Under the pieces are notes generated by a model. That model did not search any database, was not told the DNA's origin, and worked only from the letters and a program-made list of their open reading frames with translations. From Calditrichaceae bacterium (GTDB taxonomy: Bacteria > Calditrichota > Calditrichia > Calditrichales > Calditrichaceae), in assembly GCA_030622395.1 (NCBI GenBank), contig JAUXGF010000107.1, forward strand, positions 1 to 8,167: a stretch of 8,167 nucleotides of DNA, in the 5' to 3' direction. Positions 1-6,545 of the stretch are shown one piece after another (the first letter of the stretch is position 1; each line of letters starts with the position of its first letter). A program made the translations under genes and the position numbers.

Positions 1-1590
1 GGGGATTTCTTCAAGAGCCTTCTTTAAACCCTCTTCACTTCTGGACATACCTACATTATTCCATAGAATATCGCCTAATTCACGATGGAATTCCTTAACC
101 GTTTTATTCCCCTTAACGGAAAGTAATTTATCAAATAGAGTTTTAGAGGCATTGGCAGCTTCTTTAAAAGCTTCATGATCTGTAGTAACTTTTTGCAAGT
201 CAGCGCCGGCTAAATAATCGCCTATAGTATAAGGAAGAACAAAATATCCGTCGGAAAGCCCCTGCATTAAAGCGCTGGCGCCGAGGCGGTTAGCTCCGTG
301 ATCTGAATAATTTGCCTCGCCGATCACATGCAAACCCGGGATATTGCTCATCAAATTATAATCAACCCATAATCCGCCCATTGTATAATGAGCCGTAGGG
401 AAGATGCGCATAGGCGCTTTGTAGCCGTTTTCAGCGGTGATCTGCTCATACATCTCAAAAAGATTTCCGTACCGTTCTTCAATAGTTTCTATGCCTAACT
501 CTTTAATAGCGTCTGCAAAATCGAGATAAACGGCTAAGCCGGTATCGCCCACGCCGCGTCCCTCGTCACAGACCATTTTAGCGTTACGCGAAGCCACGTC
601 TCTTGGCACCATATTGCCGTATGTCGGATATTTACGTTCCAGATAGTAATCGCGTTCATCTTCGGGGATTTCATTTGGGGGACGTTTATCGCCTTTCTTC
701 TTGGGCACCCAAACCCGTCCGTCATTACGCAGGCTTTCGCTCATCAGGGTTAGCTTAGACTGGTAATGGCCTGAACGCGGAATGCAGGTCGGATGAATTT
801 GTACATAACACGGATTACCAAAAAGAGCTCCTTTCTTATGCGCCCGCCAGGCAGCGGTAGCGTTGGAATTTATAGCCATCGTAGAAAGATAATAGGCTGT
901 CGCGTAACCTCCTGTGCCAAGAACAACAGCGTCTCCCAAATGTGATTCATATTCGCCGGTAATTAAGTTGCGTGTAATAATACCGCGAGCCTTACCGTCA
1001 ATTAGCACTAAATCGACCATTTCTTGCCTGGGATAAATTTGAACCGTGCCTGCTTCCACCTGCGCCATTAATGCGCTGTAAGCGCCAAGCAGTAACTGCT
1101 GTCCTGTTTGACCACGGGCGTAGAATGTACGCGATACCAAAGCGCCGCCAAATGAACGGTTGGCAAAAAGACCGCCATATTCGCGTGCAAAAGGAACGCC
1201 CTGGGCAGTACATTGATCTATAATATTATTACTAACCTGAGCTAATCGGTAAACATTGGCTTCTCTGGAGCGGTAATCGCCGCCCTTAATTGTATCATAA
1301 AACAAACGCCAAATGCTGTCACCGTCATTTTGATAATTTTTAGCGGCGTTAATTCCGCCCTGCGCTCCAATACTATGAGCGCGGCGCGGTGAGTCTTGTA
1401 TGCAGAAATTCTTTACATTATAACCGAGTTCCCCCAAAGACGCCGCAGCCGAAGCTCCCGCCAATCCGGTGCCGACAACAATTATAGTATATTTTCTTTT
1501 ATTTTTAGGGCTAACTACTTTCATATCAAATTTATGCTTATCCCATTTTTCGGCTAAGGGACCGCCTGGAATTTTAGAGTCAAGTTTCAT
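1..1590 (-). CDS. sdhA: Succinate dehydrogenase/fumarate reductase flavoprotein subunit (partial, C-terminus beyond window)
   Basis: This is the catalytic subunit of complex II. It oxidises succinate to fumarate (or the reverse) using covalently bound FAD on the cytoplasmic side of the membrane. I read 530 codons from ATG at 1588-1590 with no stop before the window edge; relatives of this type are about 640 residues, so roughly the last 110 are missing. Visible motifs: a Rossmann dinucleotide fold with GTGLAG near residues 40-45; the flavinylation motif [10 protein letters not shown] with His72 as the FAD-linking residue; HPT at 266-268; Arg330 in VPRDVASR; His401 in AHYTMGG; and NRLGAS with Arg435. 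The last three match the substrate-binding and catalytic residues of the family. The start is fixed by AGGAGG six bases upstream and by a 4-base ATGA overlap with sdhC, which implies translational coupling. Succinate dehydrogenase versus fumarate reductase cannot be decided from sequence alone; the sdhC-A order suits an aerobic or menaquinone-linked enzyme. Confidence 0.96.
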   Translation of the reverse strand, partial: MKLDSKIPGGPLAEKWDKHKFDMKVVSPKNKRKYTIIVVGTGLAGASAAASLGELGYNVKNFCIQDSPRRAHSIGAQGGINAAKNYQNDGDSIWRLFYDTIKGGDYRSREANVYRLAQVSNNIIDQCTAQGVPFAREYGGLFANRSFGGALVSRTFYARGQTGQQLLLGAYSALMAQVEAGTVQIYPRQEMVDLVLIDGKARGIITRNLITGEYESHLGDAVVLGTGGYATAYYLSTMAINSNATAAWRAHKKGALFGNPCYVQIHPTCIPRSGHYQSKLTLMSESLRNDGRVWVPKKKGDKRPPNEIPEDERDYYLERKYPTYGNMVPRDVASRNAKMVCDEGRGVGDTGLAVYLDFADAIKELGIETIEERYGNLFEMYEQITAENGYKAPMRIFPTAHYTMGGLWVDYNLMSNIPGLHVIGEANYSDHGANRLGASALMQGLSDGYFVLPYTIGDYLAGADLQKVTTDHEAFKEAANASKTLFDKLLSVKGNKTVKEFHRELGDILWNNVGMSRSEEGLKKALEEIP

Positions 1591-2279
1591 AACGTTCCTC
1601 CTGTAGTAAAAAATACCCAAATTGGGAAAAATATAAAGCCAACAGCCATAACAACGGCAAAGACATAGCCTAAACCGTATACAAACGGAGTGAATCTAAG
1701 TCCGTTTAAACCTAGCGACTGGAAAGCGCTCCAAAATCCATGGCTAAGATGAAAACCAAGTAAAATCATCACAGCTATATAAAAAATTACATTCCAGATA
1801 TTGCTGAAAAAATTGTAAACAACAACATATAAATCACGAATTTCCTGCCCGTCCATTGTGGTGTACATAATACTTTCACCATATTTGAAGTGCAGTAAGT
1901 GTAATATAAGGAAAGTAATAATAATGATCCCTGTGTAAATCTGAGTAGTAGACGCAATAGTTTTTCTACTGGTGTGTTTAGCGTTGGTGACTTTCTTGTA
2001 GCCGGTCGGACGCGCCATCCAGTTGCCGATAGTGATTATAATAGCGTAGCTAAAATGAATGAGAAATATGGCGACTAATGAAATCTCAGCCACATAAATT
2101 ACGTTGCCCAAACTTTGAGTAAGGAAATGCGCATACTTATTGAACGGATCCTTGTCTGGATTGAGCAGGGCAAGATTACCTATCAGGTGTACAACGATAA
2201 ATCCGCTGAGCGCCAGCCCCGTTATACCCATAAAGATTTTCTTACCAAGGGAGGATAAAAGAGACATAGAAAGACGCAT
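1587..2279 (-). CDS. sdhC: Succinate dehydrogenase cytochrome b membrane anchor subunit (b558 family)
   Basis: This is the membrane anchor of complex II. It binds haem b and quinone and holds the flavoprotein and iron-sulfur subunits at the membrane. At 230 residues it matches the single-anchor b558 type of Bacillus and Bacteroidota/Chlorobi rather than the paired SdhC/SdhD of proteobacteria. Five hydrophobic helices are visible, at about residues 13-38, 60-85, 112-133, 160-182 and 198-225. Histidines 31, 75, 127 and 177 are one per helix in the first four. This is the pattern that ligates two haems in the Bacillus subtilis homologue, so a di-haem anchor is inferred. GGAG lies eight bases before the ATG at 2277-2279, which favours this start over Met5. 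The stop overlaps the sdhA start by ATGA. A promoter candidate lies about 110 bases upstream. sdhB would be expected after sdhA, outside the window. Confidence 0.95.
   Translation of the reverse strand: MRLSMSLLSSLGKKIFMGITGLALSGFIVVHLIGNLALLNPDKDPFNKYAHFLTQSLGNVIYVAEISLVAIFLIHFSYAIIITIGNWMARPTGYKKVTNAKHTSRKTIASTTQIYTGIIIITFLILHLLHFKYGESIMYTTMDGQEIRDLYVVVYNFFSNIWNVIFYIAVMILLGFHLSHGFWSAFQSLGLNGLRFTPFVYGLGYVFAVVMAVGFIFFPIWVFFTTGGTL
1597..1602 (-). promoter_or_regulatory. Ribosome binding site of sdhA inside sdhC
   Basis: A perfect AGGAGG lies six bases before the sdhA ATG. It sits within the final Gly-Gly codons of sdhC, so it both decides the sdhA start and supports coupled translation of the anchor and flavoprotein. 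Confidence 0.8.
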
Positions 2280-2394
2280 AATACAAGCTCCGATGTTTAA
2301 TGGTAAGTTTTATTAATTAATTTTTAAATAATACAATTGTTTTAATAATAGACTTGAATATTTTTAGCCTACGATTTTAAAAAGTTTATTTTTA

Positions 2395-2423
2395 AATATA
2401 CTACTTTTAAATAAACACGGCAA
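2395..2423 (-). promoter_or_regulatory. Candidate housekeeping promoter of sdhCA
   Basis: On the minus strand TTGCCG (2418-2423) and TATATT (2395-2400) are separated by exactly 17 bases. Read as a Bacteroidota-style promoter it is TTTG-N20-TATATTTA, against the consensus TTTG-N19-21-TAnnTTTG. The predicted transcript start near 2388 gives a leader of about 110 bases. The candidate symporter promoter at 6187-6215 has the same spacing and the same TATATTTA box, which raises confidence. The assignment rests on sequence match only. Confidence 0.5.
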
Positions 2424-2471
2424 ACGATTTTTTAATTTATTAACAGGGTTAAATAGCGGTTAATTTTGGGG

Positions 2472-2507
2472 ATTGGAGTAATGGAGTGGTGGGGTGATGG
2501 AGTAATG
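2472..2507. repeat. Degenerate 8-bp tandem array, GAGT-spaced
   Basis: Five 4-base cores start every 8 bases from 2472: ATTG, AATG, GGTG, GATG, AATG. They are separated by GAGT, GAGT, GGGT and GAGT. The strict 8-bp period is direct observation. No coding role is apparent. Confidence 0.75.
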
Positions 2508-2531
2508 TTCCAAGGGAATCCCGGGAGAAGA

Positions 2532-2567
2532 ATTGAATTATTGAATTAATGAATTGGTGAATTGATG
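2532..2567. repeat. Degenerate 8-bp tandem array, AATT-spaced
   Basis: Five 4-base cores start every 8 bases from 2532: ATTG, ATTG, AATG, GGTG, GATG. They are separated by four identical AATT spacers. The order ATTG-AATG-GGTG-GATG is the same as in the array 25 bases to the left, although the spacer sequence is different. Confidence 0.75.
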
Positions 2568-2587
2568 AAGAGTCACTGTTAATCGGG

Positions 2588-2720
2588 ACGGTCTCTGATA
2601 CACAGGGGGGGGGGGGAATTATTCCGGCAGGCATAAGTGCGAAGCGTTTTAGGCGATGATATTGAAATAAGATGTAAGGGTGAAGCATTTCAGGCAACAT
2701 CGTCACGTATCAGAGACCGT
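2588..2720. repeat. Inverted-repeat-bounded segment with 14-bp perfect arms
   Basis: ACGGTCTCTGATAC at 2588-2601 is the exact reverse complement of 2707-2720. The enclosed ~105 bases hold a 12-base G run and two related stretches, GAAGCGTTTTAGGC (about 2641-2654) and GAAGCATTTCAGGC (about 2683-2696), which look like diverged direct copies. The 9-mer GTATCAGAG or its complement bounds both ends and recurs at 2751-2759 and 6283-6291. It resembles a non-autonomous or decayed element; no transposase is present. Confidence 0.6.
2605..2616. repeat. Homopolymeric G12 tract
   Basis: Twelve consecutive G residues lie inside the inverted-repeat segment. Such tracts slip during replication and also cause sequencing and assembly length errors, so the exact count is uncertain. 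No credible reading frame crosses it. Confidence 0.85.
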
Positions 2721-2743
2721 GCCATTATGCAGGCAGGCCGCTT

Positions 2744-2759
2744 CGCTTAACTCTGATAC
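2744..2759. repeat. 16-bp dispersed repeat, copy 1 (inverted relative to 6283-6298)
   Basis: CGCTTAACTCTGATAC is the exact reverse complement of positions 6283-6298. Both copies are intergenic and adjoin larger inverted-repeat segments, which suggests they belong to the same dispersed repeat family. Confidence 0.7.
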
Positions 2760-2815
2760 GAGGGAAGGAAGGCGTTGCGGAAGATAGTTTTACTTAATTG
2801 CTTTAGCCCTGTAAC

Positions 2816-2875
2816 CATCAATATCGGGAATTGACTTATCGCAGTTTGTAGTATATTTTCAATTCCCGGTTGATG
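2816..2875. repeat. Long imperfect hairpin
   Basis: The arms at 2816-2834 and 2859-2875 share CATCAA and a perfect 10-bp CGGGAATTGA/TCAATTCCCG stem, differing by a two-base indel. The 24-base loop is AT-rich. It lies inside the spurious 2747-2986 ORF, which argues that this stretch is a structured repeat and not a gene. There is no T tract typical of a terminator. Confidence 0.55.
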
Positions 2876-3022
2876 TATTTCATTTTCATTTCCTGTATTT
2901 TGATGTAAATTTGCAATCCGAATGCAAATGCACAACAAAATATATTGATTTGTCAATTTAAAATCATGCTCAATCGTAATGCTCATTTAGTTGGGTAAAA
3001 ATTTGAACAACGTATGAAAACA

Positions 3023-3084
3023 CACCCCTAACCCCTCCCAAGAGGGGCATTGCTTATTCCCCTCTTGGGAGGGTTAGGGGTGGG
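3023..3084. repeat. Near-perfect C/G-rich inverted repeat, possible bidirectional terminator
   Basis: The left arm (3023-3047) and right arm (3059-3082) are complementary over 24 bp with a single extra C in the left arm. They enclose an 11-base loop. It lies about 120 bases downstream of the DUF2914 stop, so on the minus strand the folded RNA could stop transcription, although the flanking T tract is short (GTGTTTTC). Its strand-skewed CCCCTAACCCCTCCC composition is unlike the flanks, suggesting a dispersed repeat that may have been co-opted. Confidence 0.6.
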
Positions 3085-3202
3085 TCTTAATATTTCACAC
3101 CTTCAGAGATTCTACAATAACTTATAGATTTATTTTGCAAAAATTCCAAATGACTGAAGGATTACTAATATTTGAATGGAAAGTCTGATTTTCGTTTAAG
3201 CG

Positions 3203-4330
3203 CTATTTATAAATCGTTTTGAATCCCGCCGGTTTTTTATCCGTAAGAGTTATTTCAAAATTAATTCTGCCTAAAAGCTGATCTTCAGAGGTTTTGACGT
3301 CAATTCGCCATTGACCCGGTTGAATATTTCTTTTATTTGTGTAACCGCGGTAACCGCCATCCCGCCCGCCGATAATTTTATAACTTAAGCGGTCGGTGGT
3401 AATCCAGTCATTTTTATTAAAATCGTAATATTGCCAGTGATGATAAATACGTTTATTCAATTTAGTTGGCGCAAAAATAGCGGCATAGCAAAAAACAGTA
3501 TCCCCCTGCCAATAATGAAAATTGCCGTCGGATTTCTTCCAGAAGTGATACCATGAACCCTTTTCAAATTTCAATTTATACAAATCACCGTGACGGCTGA
3601 CGTGATGATAAACAGCCCCGTCCTTTAATGACAACGGAACCGGCGGTATCCAGTTTAAAAAATAAAAAAGATTGAGTATAAGTAGTATTGAAATAATAAC
3701 CGCTGAGAGCTTCTTAAATTGCCTGGCTGAAATTTCTTTGGACTTGCTGTAAATAAAATATAAAATCAACAAAATAAAACCTAAACTGACAAACCCGCTT
3801 AATAAAAAAATAAAAGTGTTCATAATTCTTATCAATACCGGAATGAAAAAAATGAAAAATGAAAAGCTGGCTAAAAAGTAAAGGATGAATTGTAAATAAA
3901 GATTGGAAAGCCGGTCTTTAATAAATTCGTTAGCTAATAAAACAAAAATCAGCAGGCTTAAAAACAACCAGTTCTTTGTTAAGGAAGCGCTTTGGAAATA
4001 AAAGACTACATAACTGCTAAAAAGACCTCCCAGGAAAAACTGCATTGCCAAAGGATACCATTCTTCATATTTTAATATGAATGGTTTTTGAATAATTTTA
4101 TCATTAATGAGATTTATAAGTACGATGCAAAGACCCAGCAGTAAGATGTAACTTAAAAGAATAAGATTGTCGGTCAACAAATCGATGCGGGTGAGAGTAA
4201 CGCTGTCCCAGGTAAATCCGGCGAAAAAGGAAATAACCGGCACGAACCGTTTATGTTTGTCGTAATAATAATTTGCCTTTTTAACTATTTTTGTTTCAGA
4301 TAATTTTTGTTTTATTTTTGTACTATCCAT
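3203..4330 (-). CDS. Seven-helix membrane protein with C-terminal DUF2914 domain
   Basis: A 375-residue integral membrane protein of unknown function. The first ~28 residues are Lys-rich and probably cytoplasmic. About seven hydrophobic segments follow, near 29-45, 53-76, 94-112, 120-137, 144-169, 172-194 and 207-228. The remaining ~145 residues are polar and Trp/Tyr-rich. Residues 295-361 match DUF2914: YHHWQYYD, the GGRDGGYRGYT signature at 321-331, PGQWRIDV at 338-345 and LLGRINFEI at the end. The fold and role of DUF2914 are unknown to me beyond its usual pairing with membrane segments or its occurrence as a stand-alone secreted domain. No Shine-Dalgarno is obvious before the ATG, which is common in Bacteroidota. 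The gene lies 141 bases after the symporter stop with its own promoter candidate, so it is probably transcribed separately. Confidence 0.85.
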   Translation of the reverse strand: MDSTKIKQKLSETKIVKKANYYYDKHKRFVPVISFFAGFTWDSVTLTRIDLLTDNLILLSYILLLGLCIVLINLINDKIIQKPFILKYEEWYPLAMQFFLGGLFSSYVVFYFQSASLTKNWLFLSLLIFVLLANEFIKDRLSNLYLQFILYFLASFSFFIFFIPVLIRIMNTFIFLLSGFVSLGFILLILYFIYSKSKEISARQFKKLSAVIISILLILNLFYFLNWIPPVPLSLKDGAVYHHVSRHGDLYKLKFEKGSWYHFWKKSDGNFHYWQGDTVFCYAAIFAPTKLNKRIYHHWQYYDFNKNDWITTDRLSYKIIGGRDGGYRGYTNKRNIQPGQWRIDVKTSEDQLLGRINFEITLTDKKPAGFKTIYK

Positions 4331-4347
4331 AGTTTTTAAATCTTTTT

Positions 4348-4367
4348 AATAAAGTCTCCGACTTATT
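4348..4367 (-). other. Small hairpin in the leader of the DUF2914 gene
   Basis: On the minus strand AATAAGTC-GGA-GACTTTATT folds into a short stem with one bulge, 18 bases before the DUF2914 ATG. It could be a weak terminator for symporter read-through or a leader structure. The following T content is too low to call it a terminator with confidence. Confidence 0.3.
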
Positions 4368-4437
4368 AGTGCAAGTTCCTGCTCGGATAGAATGATAATT
4401 AAAGTAAAAAGTAGGAAATTAATACAATTTTAGAATG

Positions 4438-4467
4438 AATATAGTATTTTTTACTTCCTGCTTTCAA
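4438..4467 (-). promoter_or_regulatory. Candidate promoter of the DUF2914 gene
   Basis: TTGAAA (4462-4467) and TATATT (4438-4443) are 18 bases apart on the minus strand, starting five bases past the symporter stop codon. The TATATT box is shared with the sdhC and symporter promoter candidates. The predicted leader is about 100 bases. The site lies in A-rich GTAGGAAGT-type low-complexity sequence, so a chance match is possible. Confidence 0.35.
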
Positions 4468-4471
4468 CTTC

Positions 4472-6010
4472 CTACTTATTTTGCCCTTCAGTGTTTCTTC
4501 GATGTTCAGCCATTGATGAAATATTCTCCATAGCTTTAAAGAGTTCATCTACCGCTTCCGGTTTTTGGGTAAACTTACTGACCAGCACAGTTGCCAGCAA
4601 GCTCAAAAGAAATGCCGGAACTAATTCATATAAATTGGATTTCAGTGTCGGGATATTGTACCATAAAATAGTAACAATCGTTCCTGTAAACAATCCGGCA
4701 AAAATACCCGCTTTGGTTGTGCCTTTCCAGTATAAAGCCAGAATAGAGGTAGGACCAAGCGAAGCGCCCAGCCCGGCCCAGGCAAACAGAACCAGCCAAA
4801 AAACCAATTGCTGGGCAAGCATACCTAATATCAGCGAAACGGCGACTAAGATAAATACTGTTATGCGGCTGTAGAGAACAAGTTTTTTTTGATCAAGCGT
4901 TTCGCCTTTTTTGATTACTTTTTCATAAATGTCACGAACCACGCTCGAAGCGGCGACCAATAGCTGTGAATCGGCTGTAGACATTATGGCGGCAAATATA
5001 GAGGCTACCACCATTCCAAATAATATGGGATGTAAATGCTGCTGCGCTAAAACCGGATAGAGATTTTCAGTATCCCCTCCGGGAAGCATATTTACATCAG
5101 GAAAATAAACCCTGCCCGCCAGTCCGATAAATAGCGCGCCCCAAGCCATAGCCACATTCCATATTGTACCGACAACCGCAGAATAACGCAGTTGCTCCGG
5201 ATCGTCAATGGACATGTAACGGGCAATGATATGCGGATTCCCGGGAGAGCCCAAACCGATGCCCAAAAAGCCAATCGCTGCGCCAATGGAAATTGCAAAG
5301 GGATCAACGAACGCCGGATCGAGCGCTTTTAACTGCTGGAGGACAATAGATAGACCACCTTTATCTAAAATGGCAATAATAGGCAAAATCAGTAAGGCAA
5401 AGATCATAAAAAAAGCCTGGAACATATCTGTTAAGCTGACCGCTAAAAATCCGCCTAACATTGTATAAAGCAAAACAATCGCCGCCGTAATAATTATGCC
5501 GGTGGTTTGATCAATATTAAAACTGGCTGCAAACGCTTTGCCTCCGCCGACAAATTGGGCGCCTACATAACTGATCATAAAAATAAGAATAATAACTGCA
5601 AGCGCGCTGCGCAGCCGTCCGTTTTTATCATCGAAACGTGAGGCGAAAAAATCGGGCAGGGTAATGCAGTCATAAACCTCGCTAAAACGGCGCAGTCTTT
5701 TGGCGTAAAATAAAAAGAGGAAAAGTTCTACAATAATATAACCGACTACAGCCCAAACAGCGCAAGGGCCCATTTTATAAGCCATACCGGTAACGCCCAA
5801 TAGCAGCCATGAACTTCTGCCGGATACAACAGCAGAAAGAGCCACCACAAAACGGTTCATCTGCCTGCCGCCCACAAAGTAAGCTTTTACGCCGGATGAT
5901 GAAAATTTTGCCGCGTATATTCCAATCCCGATTACAAGCATTAAGTAGCCGATAAAAGTTATTATGCTGTAGGGATTAACCTGGATTTCTGTTATGGTTC
6001 CTTCCGGCAT
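4472..6010 (-). CDS. SSS-family sodium:solute symporter, PutP-like (sodium/proline type)
   Basis: A 512-residue secondary transporter that would use the sodium gradient to import an organic solute; similarity is closest to the PutP sodium/proline branch. The sequence has about 13 hydrophobic helices. The first inverted repeat begins near residue 15; FVGGRQMNRFVVALSA leads into the unwound first core helix with SGRSSWLLLG at 63-72. GNPHIIARYMSIDD at 257-270 corresponds to the PutP GQPHI.xRFM signature. The MSTADSQLL motif at 343-351 supplies the conserved Ser/Thr pair (344, 345) of the sodium site. The C-terminal ~30 residues are charged and cytoplasmic. At the position of E. coli PutP Asp55 this protein has Gly64 (SGRSS versus SDMSG), so proline specificity should not be assumed. 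AAAGGA six bases upstream and the TAATG overlap with a 30-residue ORF fix the start and imply coupling. Confidence 0.9.
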   Translation of the reverse strand: MPEGTITEIQVNPYSIITFIGYLMLVIGIGIYAAKFSSSGVKAYFVGGRQMNRFVVALSAVVSGRSSWLLLGVTGMAYKMGPCAVWAVVGYIIVELFLFLFYAKRLRRFSEVYDCITLPDFFASRFDDKNGRLRSALAVIILIFMISYVGAQFVGGGKAFAASFNIDQTTGIIITAAIVLLYTMLGGFLAVSLTDMFQAFFMIFALLILPIIAILDKGGLSIVLQQLKALDPAFVDPFAISIGAAIGFLGIGLGSPGNPHIIARYMSIDDPEQLRYSAVVGTIWNVAMAWGALFIGLAGRVYFPDVNMLPGGDTENLYPVLAQQHLHPILFGMVVASIFAAIMSTADSQLLVAASSVVRDIYEKVIKKGETLDQKKLVLYSRITVFILVAVSLILGMLAQQLVFWLVLFAWAGLGASLGPTSILALYWKGTTKAGIFAGLFTGTIVTILWYNIPTLKSNLYELVPAFLLSLLATVLVSKFTQKPEAVDELFKAMENISSMAEHRRNTEGQNK

Positions 6011-6102
6011 TATTTATCCTTTCGGTTTTTGTGAGCCAAATATAAAGCTAAGGCTATGATGGCAACAGGCAGAACGAACATAGCAAAAACAAAGGCGGTC
6101 AT
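6010..6102 (-). CDS. 30-residue single-helix membrane micro-protein coupled to the symporter
   Basis: An unusually small but well-supported ORF. GGAG lies eight bases before its ATG (6100-6102), and its TAA shares one base with the symporter ATG (TAATG). The sequence is one hydrophobic helix of about 20 residues (roughly Ala3-Leu22, including FVLPVAIIALALYLA) followed by a basic tail HKNRKDK, giving a predicted N-out/C-in single-pass topology by the positive-inside rule. Tiny single-helix proteins encoded immediately upstream of SSS-family symporters are a recurring arrangement, sometimes annotated as symporter small accessory proteins. By analogy it may assemble with or stabilise the transporter; this is inferred from position and topology, not shown. 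It is short enough to be missed by most gene callers. Confidence 0.75.
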   Translation of the reverse strand: MTAFVFAMFVLPVAIIALALYLAHKNRKDK

Positions 6103-6186
6103 AAGTTTATCTCCGGGGAAAATAATTTGTTATTTTAAAAGTTATTAAATCAAATCTATAAAATCAGACTAATGAACAGAAGATTA

Positions 6187-6215
6187 AATATACAAATTAA
6201 CGCTTAATGATACAA
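6187..6215 (-). promoter_or_regulatory. Candidate housekeeping promoter of the symporter operon
   Basis: TTGTAT (6210-6215) and TATATT (6187-6192) are 17 bases apart on the minus strand. In Bacteroidota terms this is TTG-N20-TATATTTA, identical in spacing and -7 box to the sdhC candidate. The predicted leader to the micro-protein start is about 80 bases. Confidence 0.45.
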
Positions 6216-6217
6216 CG

Positions 6218-6284
6218 AACCGGTTATGAAACAGGGTAATACTGTTTCGGGTGGAAAGCGTTACAAAGAGCATCCCGCTCTTGT
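6218..6284. repeat. Cluster of short perfect palindromes
   Basis: AACCGGTT (6218-6225) is followed by a 7-bp stem GAAACAG/CTGTTTC with a 7-base loop (6228-6248), then a 6-bp stem AAGAGC/GCTCTT with loop ATCCC (6266-6282). They lie directly upstream of the symporter promoter and could be operator sites or part of the neighbouring repeat element; nothing in the sequence decides between these. Confidence 0.45.
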
Positions 6285-6298
6285 ATCAGAGTTAAGCG
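6283..6298. repeat. 16-bp dispersed repeat, copy 2
   Basis: GTATCAGAGTTAAGCG is the exact reverse complement of 2744-2759. It abuts the left terminal inverted repeat of the element starting at 6299. Confidence 0.7.
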
Positions 6299-6478
6299 TC
6301 CCGACTTGCAGGCTGTTGCATAACACCCAAAATGTTATTTTCCCACTGTGGGACGCCTACGGCGCGAACGAAGTGTCCCGAAAATCGGGATATAACATCA
6401 ATAAATACAAAAGATTTCTCGTTAAAAGATCCTCGAAATGACAGGGAAAACATTAGAGCAACAGCCTGCTTGTCGGGA
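6299..6478. mobile_element. ~180-bp inverted-repeat element, possibly a non-autonomous (MITE-like) repeat
   Basis: The 21-base ends at 6299-6319 and 6458-6478 are inverted repeats with 19 matches (TCCCGAC..GCAGGCTGTTGC). Similarity continues inward as AATGTTATTTTCCC against AATGTTTTCCC. Inside are perfect small stems TCCCAC/GTGGGA (6341-6353), CGCC/GGCG (6354-6364) and TCCCGA/TCGGGA (6376-6390). Its right part contains AGATTTCTC and TCGAAATGACAG (6412-6444), both also found in the repeat at 7967-8056. It encodes no protein and no target-site duplication is evident, so mobility is inferred only from the structure. Confidence 0.45.
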
Positions 6479-6545
6479 TGATACGTGGTGAAACAAAAAA
6501 GCAGCGTCATAAAGGGGCAGGCTTCCTTTTGTTCAGCGCCCGCCC

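Larger units (their letters stand above)
2280..3202. other. Repeat-rich intergenic region between the DUF2914 gene and sdhC
   Basis: This 923-base gap has no credible gene. Positions 2280-2460 are very AT-rich and carry the sdhC leader and promoter. Positions 2470-3085 are a run of short repeats and fold-backs, listed separately. Positions 3085-3202 are the 3' flank of the DUF2914 gene, where I see only a weak 7-bp inverted repeat (CCTTCAG at 3100-3106 and CTGAAGG at 3154-3160). Two ORFs in the region (2449-2706 and 2747-2986, minus) run through the repeats and have no ribosome binding site. Confidence 0.7.

Noticed and set aside
998..1213. Second-frame minus-strand ORF within sdhA, and a similar one at 534-725
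   Set aside because: Both are out-of-frame shadows of a clearly conserved flavoprotein sequence.
2449..2706. Minus-strand ORF of 85 codons
   Set aside because: It runs through the 8-bp arrays, the G12 tract and an inverted repeat, giving low-complexity peptide, and has no ribosome binding site.
2747..2986. Minus-strand ORF of 79 codons
   Set aside because: No recognisable family and no Shine-Dalgarno; a strong hairpin (2816-2875) and the dispersed 16-mer lie inside it, so it looks like repeat DNA.
2472..3084. CRISPR array
   Set aside because: The repeats are 4-16 bp, with an 8-bp period or single inverted pairs; no 24-40 bp repeats with unique spacers and no cas genes.
4491..4874. Plus-strand ORF of 127 codons, with others at 5226-5468 and 5092-5307 (minus)
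   Set aside because: All lie opposite or inside the well-conserved symporter gene and have no independent features.
6151..6158. TAGATTTG as a Bacteroidota -7 box for the symporter operon
   Set aside because: It fits TAnnTTTG but has no TTG at the right distance; the 6187-6215 site fits both elements.
6226..6441. Plus-strand ORF of 71 codons and minus-strand ORF at 6292-6549
   Set aside because: They translate the palindromes and the inverted-repeat element; no family resemblance.
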